Below are positions 1 to 8,788 of a stretch of 26,778 nt of DNA, one piece after another (the stretch's first letter is position 1; each line of letters begins with the position of its first letter). The stretch comes from a virus. The notes under the pieces were generated by a model, which had not been told where the DNA came from, searched no databases, and saw nothing but the letters and a program-made list of their open reading frames with translations. The stretch lies in IMG/VR virus record IMGVR_UViG_3300034375_002340, positions 1 to 26,778 of that record; one strand, 5' to 3'. Made by a program: the position numbers and the translations under genes.

Positions 1-305
1 TTTCACCAGTTCCTACTGAGGCACACACTATTTCTTTTGATGTTGTTAAGTATCAAGACAAACTTACAAATGCTTCTACAGTTTTAAAAGTACCAGCACA
101 GCCAGTAATACTTGGAGCATGGGCCAGGGCAATAGCAGAAAGAGGTGAAGATGGTGGTACACAATCTAGTCTAATGGCTCAAGAAGCTAATGAAGCACTT
201 AAACAAGCAATTATATTAGATAGCGGTAATACTAAATACGAATCAGATTGGTTTGTAAATGAAAACCATAGTAGTCAATACGCAACAGGATTAAATTTTA
301 GATAA
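1..305 (+). CDS. Tail adaptor / head-tail connector-like protein, C-terminal part only
   Basis: The reading frame is open from base 3 and ends with TAA at 303-305, so about 100 C-terminal residues are visible and the start lies outside the window. The visible part contains VILGAWARAIAERGEDGG followed by a helix and a DSGNTKYESDWFV tail. This arrangement (an ALWRAxxDLGEDGG-like helix, then a helix of regularly spaced acidic and alanine residues) is known to me from short-tailed-phage adaptor or structural proteins that precede a tail-nozzle gene. The stop codon overlaps the next start (TAATG), so the two are translationally coupled. That it joins portal to tail is inferred from position and resemblance, not from a catalytic motif. 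Confidence 0.6.
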   Translation, partial: SPVPTEAHTISFDVVKYQDKLTNASTVLKVPAQPVILGAWARAIAERGEDGGTQSSLMAQEANEALKQAIILDSGNTKYESDWFVNENHSSQYATGLNFR

Positions 306-1909
306 TGGCAAAATCTTTAGCATATCAACCTTTAAATGATTTTGGTGTTAATGGACTTAACACACAAGATAATCCTGCAACATTAGATCAGAGTTATCTG
401 ACTTCTGCTAACAATGTTGTACTTAGAGAGTCTGGAAGAATATCATTTAGAAAAGGTTTTAAACAAAAAGTAGTGCCAACAGGAACAGCTATTGGCTCAA
501 TGATTGAGCATTTTGACCAATCTGTAACTAACGGTGTTAATAAAATATTTGCAAGTTATGGCACAAGCATATACAGAATTGACTTTACTGCACCAAATGC
601 TGCTTTTCCTAGTAGTGGTGCTGATGTTAAACATACTGTAGCTAACTCAACTGGCAACTGGCAATTTGTTAATTTTAATAGCAGATTACATTGCTTCCAT
701 GCTGGAGTTGTTCCACAAAGATATGATGGTAGTTTAAGTTCTGGTTCTAGGTGGACAGCACATGCGACTGATCCTGCTTCTATAAGTACATTATTTGACC
801 CAAGTTGCGGTATGGGATTTTATGGAAGAATATGGTGTGGTGGTGTAGCAGAGGCTAAAGATGTTGTTTATTATTCTAATTTGCTAGATGGTGATGATTG
901 GACAGGTGGTGATACTGGCTTAATTGATTTAAAGAAAGTTTGGGGCGATGATGAAGTTGTAGCACTAGCACCTTTTTATGGAAAATTAGTGATATTTGGA
1001 AAAGAAAACATTGCTATATATAACTCACCACAAACTGTAAGTTCTTTAGCACTTGACGAGGTTATACGAGGTGTAGGTTGTATAGCTAGAGATAGCGTTC
1101 AAGCTATCGGTGATGACCTAGTGTTTTTATCAACAACTGGATTACGCTCACTTGCTCGTACTACAGAAAAAGATAAATTACCTCTGACAGATTTAACTGT
1201 AAATATTAAAGACACAATAATTAGAAATATTGGTCAAAGCACAAATGTTAAAAGCGTGTATGTAGAAAACGAAGGCATATACATAATGACTTTTACTGAC
1301 AAAAACATTACTTATATTTTTGATTTTAAGCATATTACTCCACAAGCTGCACCAAGAATAACAACTTGGTCTTTTGAGTCAGATAGAGAACCTAGTGCAA
1401 TGATATATACAGAGTTATATAGTGGTTTATTAGTTGGTCAAAAAGATGGTGGTATAGCTGGATATGAAGGTTATTTTGATACGGATTTGGCTTGGGTTAG
1501 TTCGGCAGCTAGTTATACTAACTCTGCCTTTACTGCTGATATATCTAGTATATGGATTAGAGTGGGCGATTTAGCTGCTTCTATTCTTAAAAAAATGATT
1601 TTAGTCTTAGAAGGTGGTTCTGGAGCATCTTTAGGTTTAAGGTGGTACAAAGATTTTAGTATGAATTCATCATCTACAACACAAATTGCTTTAGCTCCAG
1701 CAACAACTGGAACAACAGCTTTATGGGGTGCTTCTACTTCTTTATATGGATCAGCTAAATATACACCCATATATGGACTAGAAGAATATAAAACAGCACT
1801 AACAGGTAGTGCAAAACATCTAAAACTTAATATGAGTATTGTATCTAATGGATACGATGTGAGTGTTCAAGATTTAGCAATTATTTCAAAACAAGGAAAA
1901 ATACGATGA
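305..1909 (+). CDS. Tail nozzle / DNA-stabilisation-like structural protein
   Basis: This 534-residue protein has no signal peptide and alternating beta-rich sequence. Residues 23-53 carry the pattern NPATLDQSYLTSANNVVL followed by RESGRISFRKGFK. That 'L-x-x-x-x-A-x-x-A-x-N-x-x-x-R-x-G-x-x-x-x-R-x-G' signature is seen at the N terminus of tail tubular or P22 gp10-like stabilisation proteins, whose beta-propeller closes the head after packaging. Later segments such as WGDDEVVALAPFYGKLVIFGKENIAIY (around residues 213-240) and DLVFLSTTGLRSLAR fit propeller blades that check a displayed value. The start ATG overlaps the stop of the upstream gene and the end overlaps the next start (ATGAG), placing it inside a tail operon. 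Assignment to nozzle rather than another tail protein is inference. Confidence 0.6.
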   Translation: MAKSLAYQPLNDFGVNGLNTQDNPATLDQSYLTSANNVVLRESGRISFRKGFKQKVVPTGTAIGSMIEHFDQSVTNGVNKIFASYGTSIYRIDFTAPNAAFPSSGADVKHTVANSTGNWQFVNFNSRLHCFHAGVVPQRYDGSLSSGSRWTAHATDPASISTLFDPSCGMGFYGRIWCGGVAEAKDVVYYSNLLDGDDWTGGDTGLIDLKKVWGDDEVVALAPFYGKLVIFGKENIAIYNSPQTVSSLALDEVIRGVGCIARDSVQAIGDDLVFLSTTGLRSLARTTEKDKLPLTDLTVNIKDTIIRNIGQSTNVKSVYVENEGIYIMTFTDKNITYIFDFKHITPQAAPRITTWSFESDREPSAMIYTELYSGLLVGQKDGGIAGYEGYFDTDLAWVSSAASYTNSAFTADISSIWIRVGDLAASILKKMILVLEGGSGASLGLRWYKDFSMNSSSTTQIALAPATTGTTALWGASTSLYGSAKYTPIYGLEEYKTALTGSAKHLKLNMSIVSNGYDVSVQDLAIISKQGKIR

Positions 1910-2634
1910 GTGATTATACTTTAGCAGTCAATTGGTCAGGAAAAGATGCTCTCTCAGATAGTGATGCTGCGAAAGTAATATCTGGCTCTGACTTTAATAC
2001 TGAATTTACAACAATAAGAACAGCAGTTAATTCTAAAGCTGATACCAATGGTGATAGCGGAGAAGATTTTGCTATTAATAACGCAACAGTAGCAGGTAAT
2101 ACCACTATAGGTGGAACACTTGCAGTAACAGGAGATACTACAGCACCTACACAAAGTGCTTCTGACAACTCTACTAAAGTTGCAACTACAGCTTATGTTA
2201 CAACAGCAGTAGCAGCAGTTAGCAAGGCAGTTATTAACGGACACGCTTATCCAGTAGGCTCTATATACACATCAGTAGTAGCTACTAATCCTGCTACATT
2301 ATTAGGTGTTGGTACTTGGGCAGCTTTTGGAGCAGGTAAAGTAATGGTAGGTATTGACTCTGGTGATACAGATTTTGATACCGCAGAAGAAACAGGCGGT
2401 GCTAAAACTCATACTCTAACAACAAATGAAATACCTGCACACAAACACTATCAAGAAAATAGTGGTGGTAGCAGTACAGTTACTTGGGCGCCATTTCAAC
2501 CAGCAGGTAACTCTAGATATTCTGATGGTGGTGGACAAGACACAAGTAGGGCTGTTGGTAATACAGGTGGTGGAGCAGCACACAACAACATACAACCATA
2601 TATCGTAGTATATATGTGGAAACGCACAGCATAG
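1906..2634 (+). CDS. Tail fibre with C-terminal phage collar domain
   Basis: The 242-residue protein has a low-complexity Thr/Ala-rich shaft (about residues 55-107, with NTTIGGTLAVTGDTTAPTQ) that is common in trimeric fibres. It is followed by a typical tail-collar domain: AYPVGSIYTS at about 114, HTLTTNEIPAHKH at 169-181 and GGAAHNNIQPYIVVYMWKR ending at 240. The HxH of the PAHKH motif and the final NxQPY are the conserved metal and fold residues of collar domains seen in T4 gp12-type fibres and microcystin-dependent-like proteins. It probably sits at the tail tip and binds the host surface. Its N-terminal part is short, so it may be an adaptor fibre that attaches directly to the tail. The start overlaps the preceding stop by four bases. 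Confidence 0.8.
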   Translation: MSDYTLAVNWSGKDALSDSDAAKVISGSDFNTEFTTIRTAVNSKADTNGDSGEDFAINNATVAGNTTIGGTLAVTGDTTAPTQSASDNSTKVATTAYVTTAVAAVSKAVINGHAYPVGSIYTSVVATNPATLLGVGTWAAFGAGKVMVGIDSGDTDFDTAEETGGAKTHTLTTNEIPAHKHYQENSGGSSTVTWAPFQPAGNSRYSDGGGQDTSRAVGNTGGGAAHNNIQPYIVVYMWKRTA

Positions 2635-2643
2635 GAGAATAGA

Positions 2644-3519
2644 ATGGCAGATAATTACGATAAAGCAGCATATGGGGGGCAAAACCCACGCCCATCAAAT
2701 TCTCGTGGAAACAGAAGGGGAAAATACGGTAGAGCGGAAGGTGGTGGTACAAACTTATACGGACAAAGATATAGTACTGGTGGTGGATTTGGTTTACAAC
2801 AAGGAGGAATGTTTAATATACCTTTAGGTGGTTTTGGTGGTGGAGGTCGTAGAGGCTCTGCTTTTGCTGAAGAAGATTTAAAAAGACAACTTGAATATGA
2901 TAAAGCTATTTGGGAAAGGTCTACCCCTAATGTAAGCGGTGTGGGTGGTAATGTAACTTGGGATAGAGATACAAATACAGTTACAACTAGTTTGACACCA
3001 GAAAACCAAGCTATCTACGATGCAATGACTGAAAGACAGGGTATGTTTGGTGCAAGAGTTAATGATTTATTGGGCGGTGGTTGGGAAGATGCCCAACAAA
3101 AAAGATTTGATCAAATGAGAGGCATGTATACATCTAGTGATGCTAGAGAAGATGCTGCCATGAGAGAAAGACAATTGGCTACTGGTGCTTCTTCTACAGG
3201 TATATATCAACAACTAGCAAATCAAGCAGCTTTAAGAAATGAAAGAAACTTGGGATTACAAAATCAAGCGTTTTTAGAATCTCAACAATTAATTAATTCT
3301 AATTTACAAAGACAACAAGGTGATATAGACACAATGATGAATGTCGGAGAAGTTGCTAACAGAATGAAAGTAATGCCTGTACCTAACACTTCAGGAAATA
3401 TGAATAATGTTAGTAGTGCCTCTACAGCTTGGGCAGATTTACAAGCACTTGAGGCTGCTAAAAAGTCAAAAGGAAGAAGTGATGCGTGGGGTTCTATATT
3501 AGGAAGCCTTTTTAAATAG
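2644..3519 (+). CDS. Virion-associated protein with Gly-rich N terminus (unknown)
   Basis: I do not recognise a named family. The 291-residue protein begins with about 75 residues very rich in Gly, Arg and Asn (NSRGNRRGKYGRAEGG, then GGGFGLQQGGMF), then a short acidic stretch and a long, probably helical Gln/Arg-rich region at about residues 120-235 (MTERQGMF, AMRERQLATGASSTGIYQQL). The helical part resembles P22-like DNA-injection and other internal virion proteins in composition. An AGGAGAATAGA ribosome site lies directly before ATG 2644. Its position between the collar fibre and the two large putative ejection proteins supports a role inside the particle or at the tail tip. The function is inference from context and composition only. 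Confidence 0.45.
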   Translation: MADNYDKAAYGGQNPRPSNSRGNRRGKYGRAEGGGTNLYGQRYSTGGGFGLQQGGMFNIPLGGFGGGGRRGSAFAEEDLKRQLEYDKAIWERSTPNVSGVGGNVTWDRDTNTVTTSLTPENQAIYDAMTERQGMFGARVNDLLGGGWEDAQQKRFDQMRGMYTSSDAREDAAMRERQLATGASSTGIYQQLANQAALRNERNLGLQNQAFLESQQLINSNLQRQQGDIDTMMNVGEVANRMKVMPVPNTSGNMNNVSSASTAWADLQALEAAKKSKGRSDAWGSILGSLFK

Positions 3520-3528
3520 GAGATAAGA

Positions 3529-4998
3529 ATGGCAACAAACTTTACAATGCCAAGTATGTTTGACACAAGATATGCTATGGACAGACAAATGGAACTTGAT
3601 GCTCAAAAGGTAGGACAAGTAGGTGGTGCAGGTAAAAGATACGGAATGTATTACAATTCTTCATTGCTTGGTGATCGAGATAATGCAGCATTAATGAGTC
3701 TGACAGGCATGATGGGTGGTCAAGGTGATCCTAGAATGCAAAAGCAAATGGCTATTGATACTATAATGCAACAATATCCAAGTCCAGAAACTGCTGAAGA
3801 TTTTAAAGCTATATCAAACGCATTAAGACAATCTGGATTGTATGAAGAGGCTGATCGTGCTATGTCTATGGCTAATGATATTATTAAATCAACTCCTGCT
3901 AGAACTAAAACTAAAGCTGCAGATGGTTATTATTATTTTGATGATACTGGTGAAAGAGTATTTGCAGATGTAAAGAAAACTGAAACAGAAATTAATGACC
4001 CTAAAAAATTAGCTTTTTCACTTTTTACTAAAAGTCCAGAATATCTTACTTCTACTAATAAAAGCGAAGCAGTTCTTAAATGGAGTCAAGATTGGGATGC
4101 AAAAAATAATCAAGGCGAAATGTCGTATGCTGAAGAAGTTGCACAAATACAAGAAATGCAAAATCCCGAAACAGGTGAAAAGTATACATATGCTGAAGCA
4201 GTTGAACGATATGATAGAAACAAAAGAGAAACATCACAACAAAAATTGTTAGTTGAAGCAGGAAAAGATGATATTGAATACACTAATAATGCAGTTAGTA
4301 CACTTAATGAAAATGCTGGCACAGCCAGTAGGGCCTTAAAAAGTTATGAAAATATTATTAAAGCCTATGAAACAGGTGGCAAAACAGGCAGATTAGAAAA
4401 AGCATTTTTAGATATTAAAGGAGTTTTAAGAACTTTAGGATACCAAGGCGATATTAGTGAAATTTCTTCTAGTGAAGTTTTGTTAGCTGAATTTAACAAT
4501 ATTGCATTAGACAATATGGCAAAATTATCTGGATCTGCTTCTGATAAAGATGTGGCGTTTGTAGTGTCTGGCGGGCCATCATATGATAAATCACCAGAAG
4601 CTAACCAAATTTTGATTGGTCAAGCAATGCATTTATCAAAAGAAGTAATGAACGCAGCAGCATTTCAAGGTAAATGGGTAAATAATTATTTAAAAAATAA
4701 TAAAAATGTTTATCCTAAACAATGGGAGTTAAATGCAGCAATGTCTGCTTTTGCAAATAGAGGAGATACATCACCAGAAGCATTAGCCAAATACGGAACA
4801 ATTTGGGAAAGTGAAGCATTTAAATCAGTAGGAACAAGAGAAGAGTTAGTTGGAATTTATGGCAACAATATTTACGATGGTTGGGCAAAATACGACAAAA
4901 TAAAACAACAAGATTTAACAGTTGAAAATGAAACAACACAAAACATAAGTATTGTAGATGCAGCTAGATTAATTGCAGAAGAAGATGAGGAAGATTAA
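3529..4998 (+). CDS. Putative internal virion / DNA-ejection protein (489 aa)
   Basis: No catalytic motif is recognised. The protein is strongly helical and charged, with many Met/Gln near the N terminus (MPSMFDTRYAMDRQMELDAQ) and a Lys/Glu-rich middle. A more ordered region around residues 255-400 includes NTGGKTG-like and SGSASDKDVAFVVSGGP segments. The phrase LSGSASDKDVAFV resembles the end of ejection-type proteins in short-tailed phages, where a helical packing motif recurs, but this is a weak match. It has a good AGGAGATAAGA ribosome site. It ends in a run of acidic residues (EEDEED), with the next ATG immediately after its stop. The gene lies in a row of five such proteins after the fibre, which suggests it is loaded into the head or tail lumen. 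Confidence 0.45.
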   Translation: MATNFTMPSMFDTRYAMDRQMELDAQKVGQVGGAGKRYGMYYNSSLLGDRDNAALMSLTGMMGGQGDPRMQKQMAIDTIMQQYPSPETAEDFKAISNALRQSGLYEEADRAMSMANDIIKSTPARTKTKAADGYYYFDDTGERVFADVKKTETEINDPKKLAFSLFTKSPEYLTSTNKSEAVLKWSQDWDAKNNQGEMSYAEEVAQIQEMQNPETGEKYTYAEAVERYDRNKRETSQQKLLVEAGKDDIEYTNNAVSTLNENAGTASRALKSYENIIKAYETGGKTGRLEKAFLDIKGVLRTLGYQGDISEISSSEVLLAEFNNIALDNMAKLSGSASDKDVAFVVSGGPSYDKSPEANQILIGQAMHLSKEVMNAAAFQGKWVNNYLKNNKNVYPKQWELNAAMSAFANRGDTSPEALAKYGTIWESEAFKSVGTREELVGIYGNNIYDGWAKYDKIKQQDLTVENETTQNISIVDAARLIAEEDEED

Positions 4999-7620
4999 AT
5001 GGCTATAGGTCAATTAGAAAACATAAAAAATGTTGCGTTAGATTTTGTAACTCCAGATCCTGATTTTTCTAGGGATGAAATAAATCAAAGAAAACAAAAA
5101 AGAACAACATTGTATTCTGCGTTAGATGAATTAAACAATACATCTATTGGAATTAACGATGAAGGCACAGATTTGTTATTAAAAGATTTACCCAAAAAAC
5201 ATCCGTATTGGAAAACTTCTGAGGGTGCTGAACAAAAAAAACTTATAAAAAAAATTCTTAAATCTTTAGATGGCAAATATGAAATGACTTACCAAGAATT
5301 ATCATTTGATAATGATTGGGTTAATGCTCATAGAAAATTTTATAAACAAGAAACTGGCAACAATTGGACAGGAACAGACTCAGCTTTAACAGAACATTAT
5401 TTTGAAAAATATAATGATTTTACTAATGCTATGGCTAAAACTGCATATCAAGGTTTAACAGATAATTTTTGGTTTTCTAATTTTGATGATGATACTTTAA
5501 AACTTTTATCTCAACAATATGACACTTTTCATAGAACAGATATGACAGGTTTAGGTTCTCGTAATTTTCTTAATCAAGCTGCAGATTTTGTATTGCAATC
5601 TGGAACTGATCCTATAACAATAGGTTCTATATATGCTACAGGAGGTGCATCAACATTAGCATCTAAAGCTGCGGCACCTTTTGTTATGAAAAAATTAGTA
5701 AGCGATACCATAGCCAAAAGAGCATCACAATTAACAGGTGCTAGTGTTGTATCTGGAACAATTGGTGGTGGTATTGATGCCAACTTGCAAATGGTAGAGC
5801 AAAGAATGGAAGGACAAGAAGAATTAAATATTGATCCAGGAGAGGTTGGCACTATGGCAGCCATTTCTGCTGCAATCCCCCCTGTTCTTGCAGGTGCTAA
5901 TGTCTTAGTTAGTAAAGTTACTCCATTTATTGATGATGTAATAGATGTTCCTAGACAAATATTAAGAACTTTAACAAGTCCTGTTAAACAAACTATGAAA
6001 GGCACTACAAGAGGTAGAGGTGCTGCTGGTTTTGGTATGTTAGAGGCACAAGAAAAATCTATTATTAGAGGAAGAACAGGCACTACAAATGAGGATTTTA
6101 CTAAGATTCTTATTGATGATGTTATTAATCCTGCTAGTGCTTCTATACAACAAGGATTTGGCTCTTTAAAATATACAGACATTAATCCTGCTAGTCAAAG
6201 AAAGATAAGTAATTTAATAGCAGATTTTAGGCTTAACAATACTTTAGATCCTAATATAGAAACTAAAGAACTTGATAGAATTTTAAATGTTATGTATGAT
6301 TCAAAATCATTAGATGATTTTGTAGTTGCTAATAAATTAGGAATGATAAATCCAGATAAATGGCCTAAGAAATTTTTAAATATGTCTATTCCTGGATCTA
6401 TGAAATCAAATGTTGCAGGAAATACTTGGAGAGATTTACGCAACGAAGTTTATGATTTAGCACAAAAAGAATTAAGAACAGGAACCAAGAACACATATAA
6501 AAAATATATGCAATTGTATGATGATATTAAAGAAGTTCAAAAAGGTAATTTAGCTAACAAAGGTGAAGTTGCACTTTGGAATTCTTTAAATCAAGCTAAT
6601 AGTAGATTTAACACCATGTTGGAAAACAATAGCATTGGTCAATATTTTGTTAAAATTAAACAGCATAAAGATAAAGCAAGTGCAAATGCAAACAAAGGTG
6701 ATATATTAAATCAAAACCAAGAAATAATTAATGCTCAACTCCAGTCAGAAGAATTATTAACATTTATATTACAAGACAAAAAAGCATATTCATCATTAAT
6801 GCAATTTAAAACCGCTTTAGGAACTGTTGACGAAACAACAACTAATGTGCAAAAAGCTATTAATGCTTCTAATAAAGCAGACATAGAACTTAATGCACAA
6901 AATGCTAAATTAGGCCAAGCACAAATGGATCTAAGACCTAATGTTGATCAACCTGCTACTGCTAATTCTTATAATCAAATAATCGGAACAATTAAAGCAT
7001 CATTAGGTGATTACTTAGATGAACAAGCAGTAAAAGCTGCTGGAACTACTGATGTTCCTTATGCTGCATTAGATGAATTAATAAGTAGACCAAATGGAAT
7101 AAAGTTAATTACAGAATTATTTCCAGAACAAGCAGTTTTTTATAAAGGTTTGGAATCTTTGAAAAAAACATTACAAGAAAAAGTTAATAAAAAAGCGGGC
7201 CAATCTGTCATTATTAATATGACAGTTGCTAGGATGGCTACTGATTTAGGTAGTAGTGCTGCAGGTAAATTTGGTGCTTTTGCTGCTCCTGTAGCTTCTG
7301 TTCCATTACTACAAAGGATGCGTAACACATTAGGTGATGCTAGATGGCAAAGAGCAATGGCACAAACTATACAAAACAATGGTGAAATACCAACTTGGTT
7401 TACTAAGTTCTTACAAAAGACAACTAAGTATAGTGATGCCGATATAACTCAATTACAAAAAGATTGGAACTTACTTACTTATGGAACTGCTGTGCCTAAA
7501 AACCAACAGAATATTGATGAAGAATTAAAAGATAAAGATGGAGGAATGAAAATACCATTTACAGGTTATTCTTTAAAGGAAATGTATGGTGATAGTGCTA
7601 GTAAAATGTTAGGACAATAA
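4999..7620 (+). CDS. Large putative DNA-ejection / internal virion protein (873 aa)
   Basis: This is the longest gene in the window. Residues 1-200 are charged and helical. Residues 205-305 are an Ala/Gly-rich, membrane-compatible stretch with ITIGSIYATGGASTLASKAA and GTMAAISAAIPPVLAGANVL. A long helical, Asn/Gln/Lys-rich section follows, and a second small-residue segment appears near the C terminus (SSAAGKFGAFAAPVASVPL, about 755-780). Ejection proteins that form a trans-envelope channel typically show this layout of long helices and amphipathic glycine/alanine stretches. No lysozyme or transglycosylase motif is visible. It follows the preceding stop without a gap (TAAATGG) and is followed two bases later by the next gene. 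The role is inferred. Confidence 0.5.
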   Translation: MAIGQLENIKNVALDFVTPDPDFSRDEINQRKQKRTTLYSALDELNNTSIGINDEGTDLLLKDLPKKHPYWKTSEGAEQKKLIKKILKSLDGKYEMTYQELSFDNDWVNAHRKFYKQETGNNWTGTDSALTEHYFEKYNDFTNAMAKTAYQGLTDNFWFSNFDDDTLKLLSQQYDTFHRTDMTGLGSRNFLNQAADFVLQSGTDPITIGSIYATGGASTLASKAAAPFVMKKLVSDTIAKRASQLTGASVVSGTIGGGIDANLQMVEQRMEGQEELNIDPGEVGTMAAISAAIPPVLAGANVLVSKVTPFIDDVIDVPRQILRTLTSPVKQTMKGTTRGRGAAGFGMLEAQEKSIIRGRTGTTNEDFTKILIDDVINPASASIQQGFGSLKYTDINPASQRKISNLIADFRLNNTLDPNIETKELDRILNVMYDSKSLDDFVVANKLGMINPDKWPKKFLNMSIPGSMKSNVAGNTWRDLRNEVYDLAQKELRTGTKNTYKKYMQLYDDIKEVQKGNLANKGEVALWNSLNQANSRFNTMLENNSIGQYFVKIKQHKDKASANANKGDILNQNQEIINAQLQSEELLTFILQDKKAYSSLMQFKTALGTVDETTTNVQKAINASNKADIELNAQNAKLGQAQMDLRPNVDQPATANSYNQIIGTIKASLGDYLDEQAVKAAGTTDVPYAALDELISRPNGIKLITELFPEQAVFYKGLESLKKTLQEKVNKKAGQSVIINMTVARMATDLGSSAAGKFGAFAAPVASVPLLQRMRNTLGDARWQRAMAQTIQNNGEIPTWFTKFLQKTTKYSDADITQLQKDWNLLTYGTAVPKNQQNIDEELKDKDGGMKIPFTGYSLKEMYGDSASKMLGQ

Positions 7621-7621
7621 T

Positions 7622-8218
7622 ATGAATGAAATGCAAAGAATGTTGTTATCTGGGATGTCAAATTCAAACATGCCCTTTACCAATCAACAAACAGGAGAGG
7701 TGTTACCAGAGGCTACAGAGTATATAGAAGAGCAACAATTTGATAGTCAAGGCAGACCTATACCTATAAGTGAAACTATGTTAGCAACTGAAGCAGTTCC
7801 TAAATTTATGGATCCAGTAGATGCTGCAAACGACATAGGGCAACAATTATTAAAAGAATGGCAAAAAGGTTTTGCAGATTTTTTTAGTAGCAACAACAAA
7901 GGAATGTTAACTCCAGTTACTAAAAAAGTTGAAGAAAAAAAACAAACAACATTTACAGGTCATCCTTCCGAAATAATTAAAACACAAGAACCTTCTAGGC
8001 CAGGATGGATGTTGCCTAGAGATTCAGAAGGAAACATTAATGGAAATTATTGGAGTGTAAATACAGAAGATCCTTACTGGCAGACACAAGAAGGATATGA
8101 AGAGGCTATGAATCTTTATGGTGAAAAACCTGCATGGGTTAATAAACCAACAGAAGAAGAAGAATTTGTAGATTTAGCAGTACAATCTATTGCACCAAAT
8201 TTGAAAAAATATTTTTAA
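7622..8218 (+). CDS. Hypothetical virion-module protein (198 aa)
   Basis: This gene is not recognised. The protein is rich in Gln, Glu and Pro. It starts MNEMQRMLLSGMSNSNMPF, has a short helix around DAANDIGQQLLKEWQKGFADFF, and ends with a Trp/Tyr-rich segment (WSVNTEDPYWQTQEGYEEAM) and an acidic tail. There is no signal peptide or membrane segment. It starts two bases after the stop of the 873-aa gene, has no separate strong ribosome site, and is followed directly by the next gene, so it should be made together with the large ejection-type protein. A chaperone, accessory or minor virion role is equally possible. Confidence 0.5.
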   Translation: MNEMQRMLLSGMSNSNMPFTNQQTGEVLPEATEYIEEQQFDSQGRPIPISETMLATEAVPKFMDPVDAANDIGQQLLKEWQKGFADFFSSNNKGMLTPVTKKVEEKKQTTFTGHPSEIIKTQEPSRPGWMLPRDSEGNINGNYWSVNTEDPYWQTQEGYEEAMNLYGEKPAWVNKPTEEEEFVDLAVQSIAPNLKKYF

Positions 8219-8219
8219 T

Positions 8220-8558
8220 ATGAAGAACTTTATACAAGATTTTGCAAAAGGTTTATTTAACACAGGTGGTAATTACAAACAAACATTTGCCTCAAACGCA
8301 GGTAAAGGTATTAGAATGTTTAGTAAAAAACATCCTGCAGGTATGATATTAAGTGCTTTAGGAACTGTAGGAACACCTATGGTTCTTAATAGACTAGATG
8401 AACTAGACGAAGATATTGCAAATTATGAACAATTTTGGATAAATAAACAAGGTCATACAGGCGTTCCTAAAATTGAAGATTATAATTCAGAAGATGAATT
8501 TACTGAAGATTTTAAATTATATTGGTCTACAAGACCATTAGATATGGAATATCGTTAA
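8220..8558 (+). CDS. Hypothetical small protein ending the tail module (112 aa)
   Basis: This gene is not recognised. A basic N-terminal half (NAGKGIRMFSKKHPAG) leads into a short hydrophobic stretch, MILSALGTVGTPMVL (about 41-55), followed by a strongly acidic C-terminal half. The hydrophobic stretch is short for a classic transmembrane helix but could insert in a membrane or pack in the virion. It is the last rightward gene of the block. Its TAA at 8556-8558 overlaps the stop of the converging leftward gene. No convincing terminator follows it. The membrane idea is inference. Confidence 0.5.
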   Translation: MKNFIQDFAKGLFNTGGNYKQTFASNAGKGIRMFSKKHPAGMILSALGTVGTPMVLNRLDELDEDIANYEQFWINKQGHTGVPKIEDYNSEDEFTEDFKLYWSTRPLDMEYR

Positions 8559-8731
8559 ATTACAGGTTTTTTTAATGATTGTGCCATTTGTACAGTTAAC
8601 TCTCCATTAATAGCAAACAACTTTAACATAGCAGACCTAGATATTCCTAGCTTATCTGCTTTAGCATCAATAAGAGCCAAGTCTTTAGAATCTACTTTAA
8701 TATTAATTTGATGTATTACGCTTTTTTTCAT
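8555..8731 (-). CDS. Ribbon-helix-helix (Arc/CopG-like) DNA-binding protein
   Basis: This 58-residue gene was read by hand and falls below a 60-aa cut-off. The protein starts MKKSVIHQINIKVD (a short basic strand with alternating residues). A helix SKDLALIDAKADKLG, the turn ISRS and a second helix AMLKLFAINGELTVQMAQ follow. The strand plus the 'L-G-I-S-R-S-x-x-L-K' turn is the hallmark of RHH repressors of the Arc/CopG type, which bind inverted repeats as dimers of dimers. It is the last gene of the leftward operon but appears to have its own promoter, with a perfect TATAAT at 8762-8767 on the minus strand. A 9-bp inverted repeat surrounds that promoter, which suggests self-repression. No Shine-Dalgarno is evident. 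The fold call is from sequence pattern only. Confidence 0.7.
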   Translation of the reverse strand: MKKSVIHQINIKVDSKDLALIDAKADKLGISRSAMLKLFAINGELTVQMAQSLKKPVI

Positions 8732-8747
8732 AGTTTATTTATTCATT

Positions 8748-8788
8748 GTTGTAATACACTTATTATACATTGAGTAAACTATTACAAC
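8748..8788 (-). promoter_or_regulatory. Dyad operator over the promoter of the RHH gene
   Basis: A perfect 9-bp inverted repeat, GTTGTAATA (8748-8756) and TATTACAAC (8780-8788), flanks the minus-strand -10 sequence TATAAT (8767-8762), which lies at the dyad centre. The -35 is poor. A third half-site, TGTATTAC at 8712-8719, lies inside the start of the gene and is the inverse of GTAATACA at 8751-8758. The geometry suits autorepression by the RHH protein encoded just downstream; binding itself is inference. The outer arm overlaps the stop of the upstream gene. Confidence 0.5.

Noticed and set aside
2416-2682. Minus-strand frames over the collar-domain fibre
   Set aside because: They are antisense to conserved collar motifs, with implausible Cys/Tyr-rich composition.
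5574-6182. 202-aa open frame on the minus strand inside the 873-aa gene
   Set aside because: It is wholly antisense to a convincing large gene in a strictly rightward block, has no ribosome site, and its Ser/Thr/Ile/Leu-rich composition is what reverse reading of Ala/Gly/Asp codons gives.
8541-8573. GATATGGAATATC followed by a T run, as a late terminator
   Set aside because: The stem is only five A/T-rich base pairs and the T run starts more than ten bases after it.
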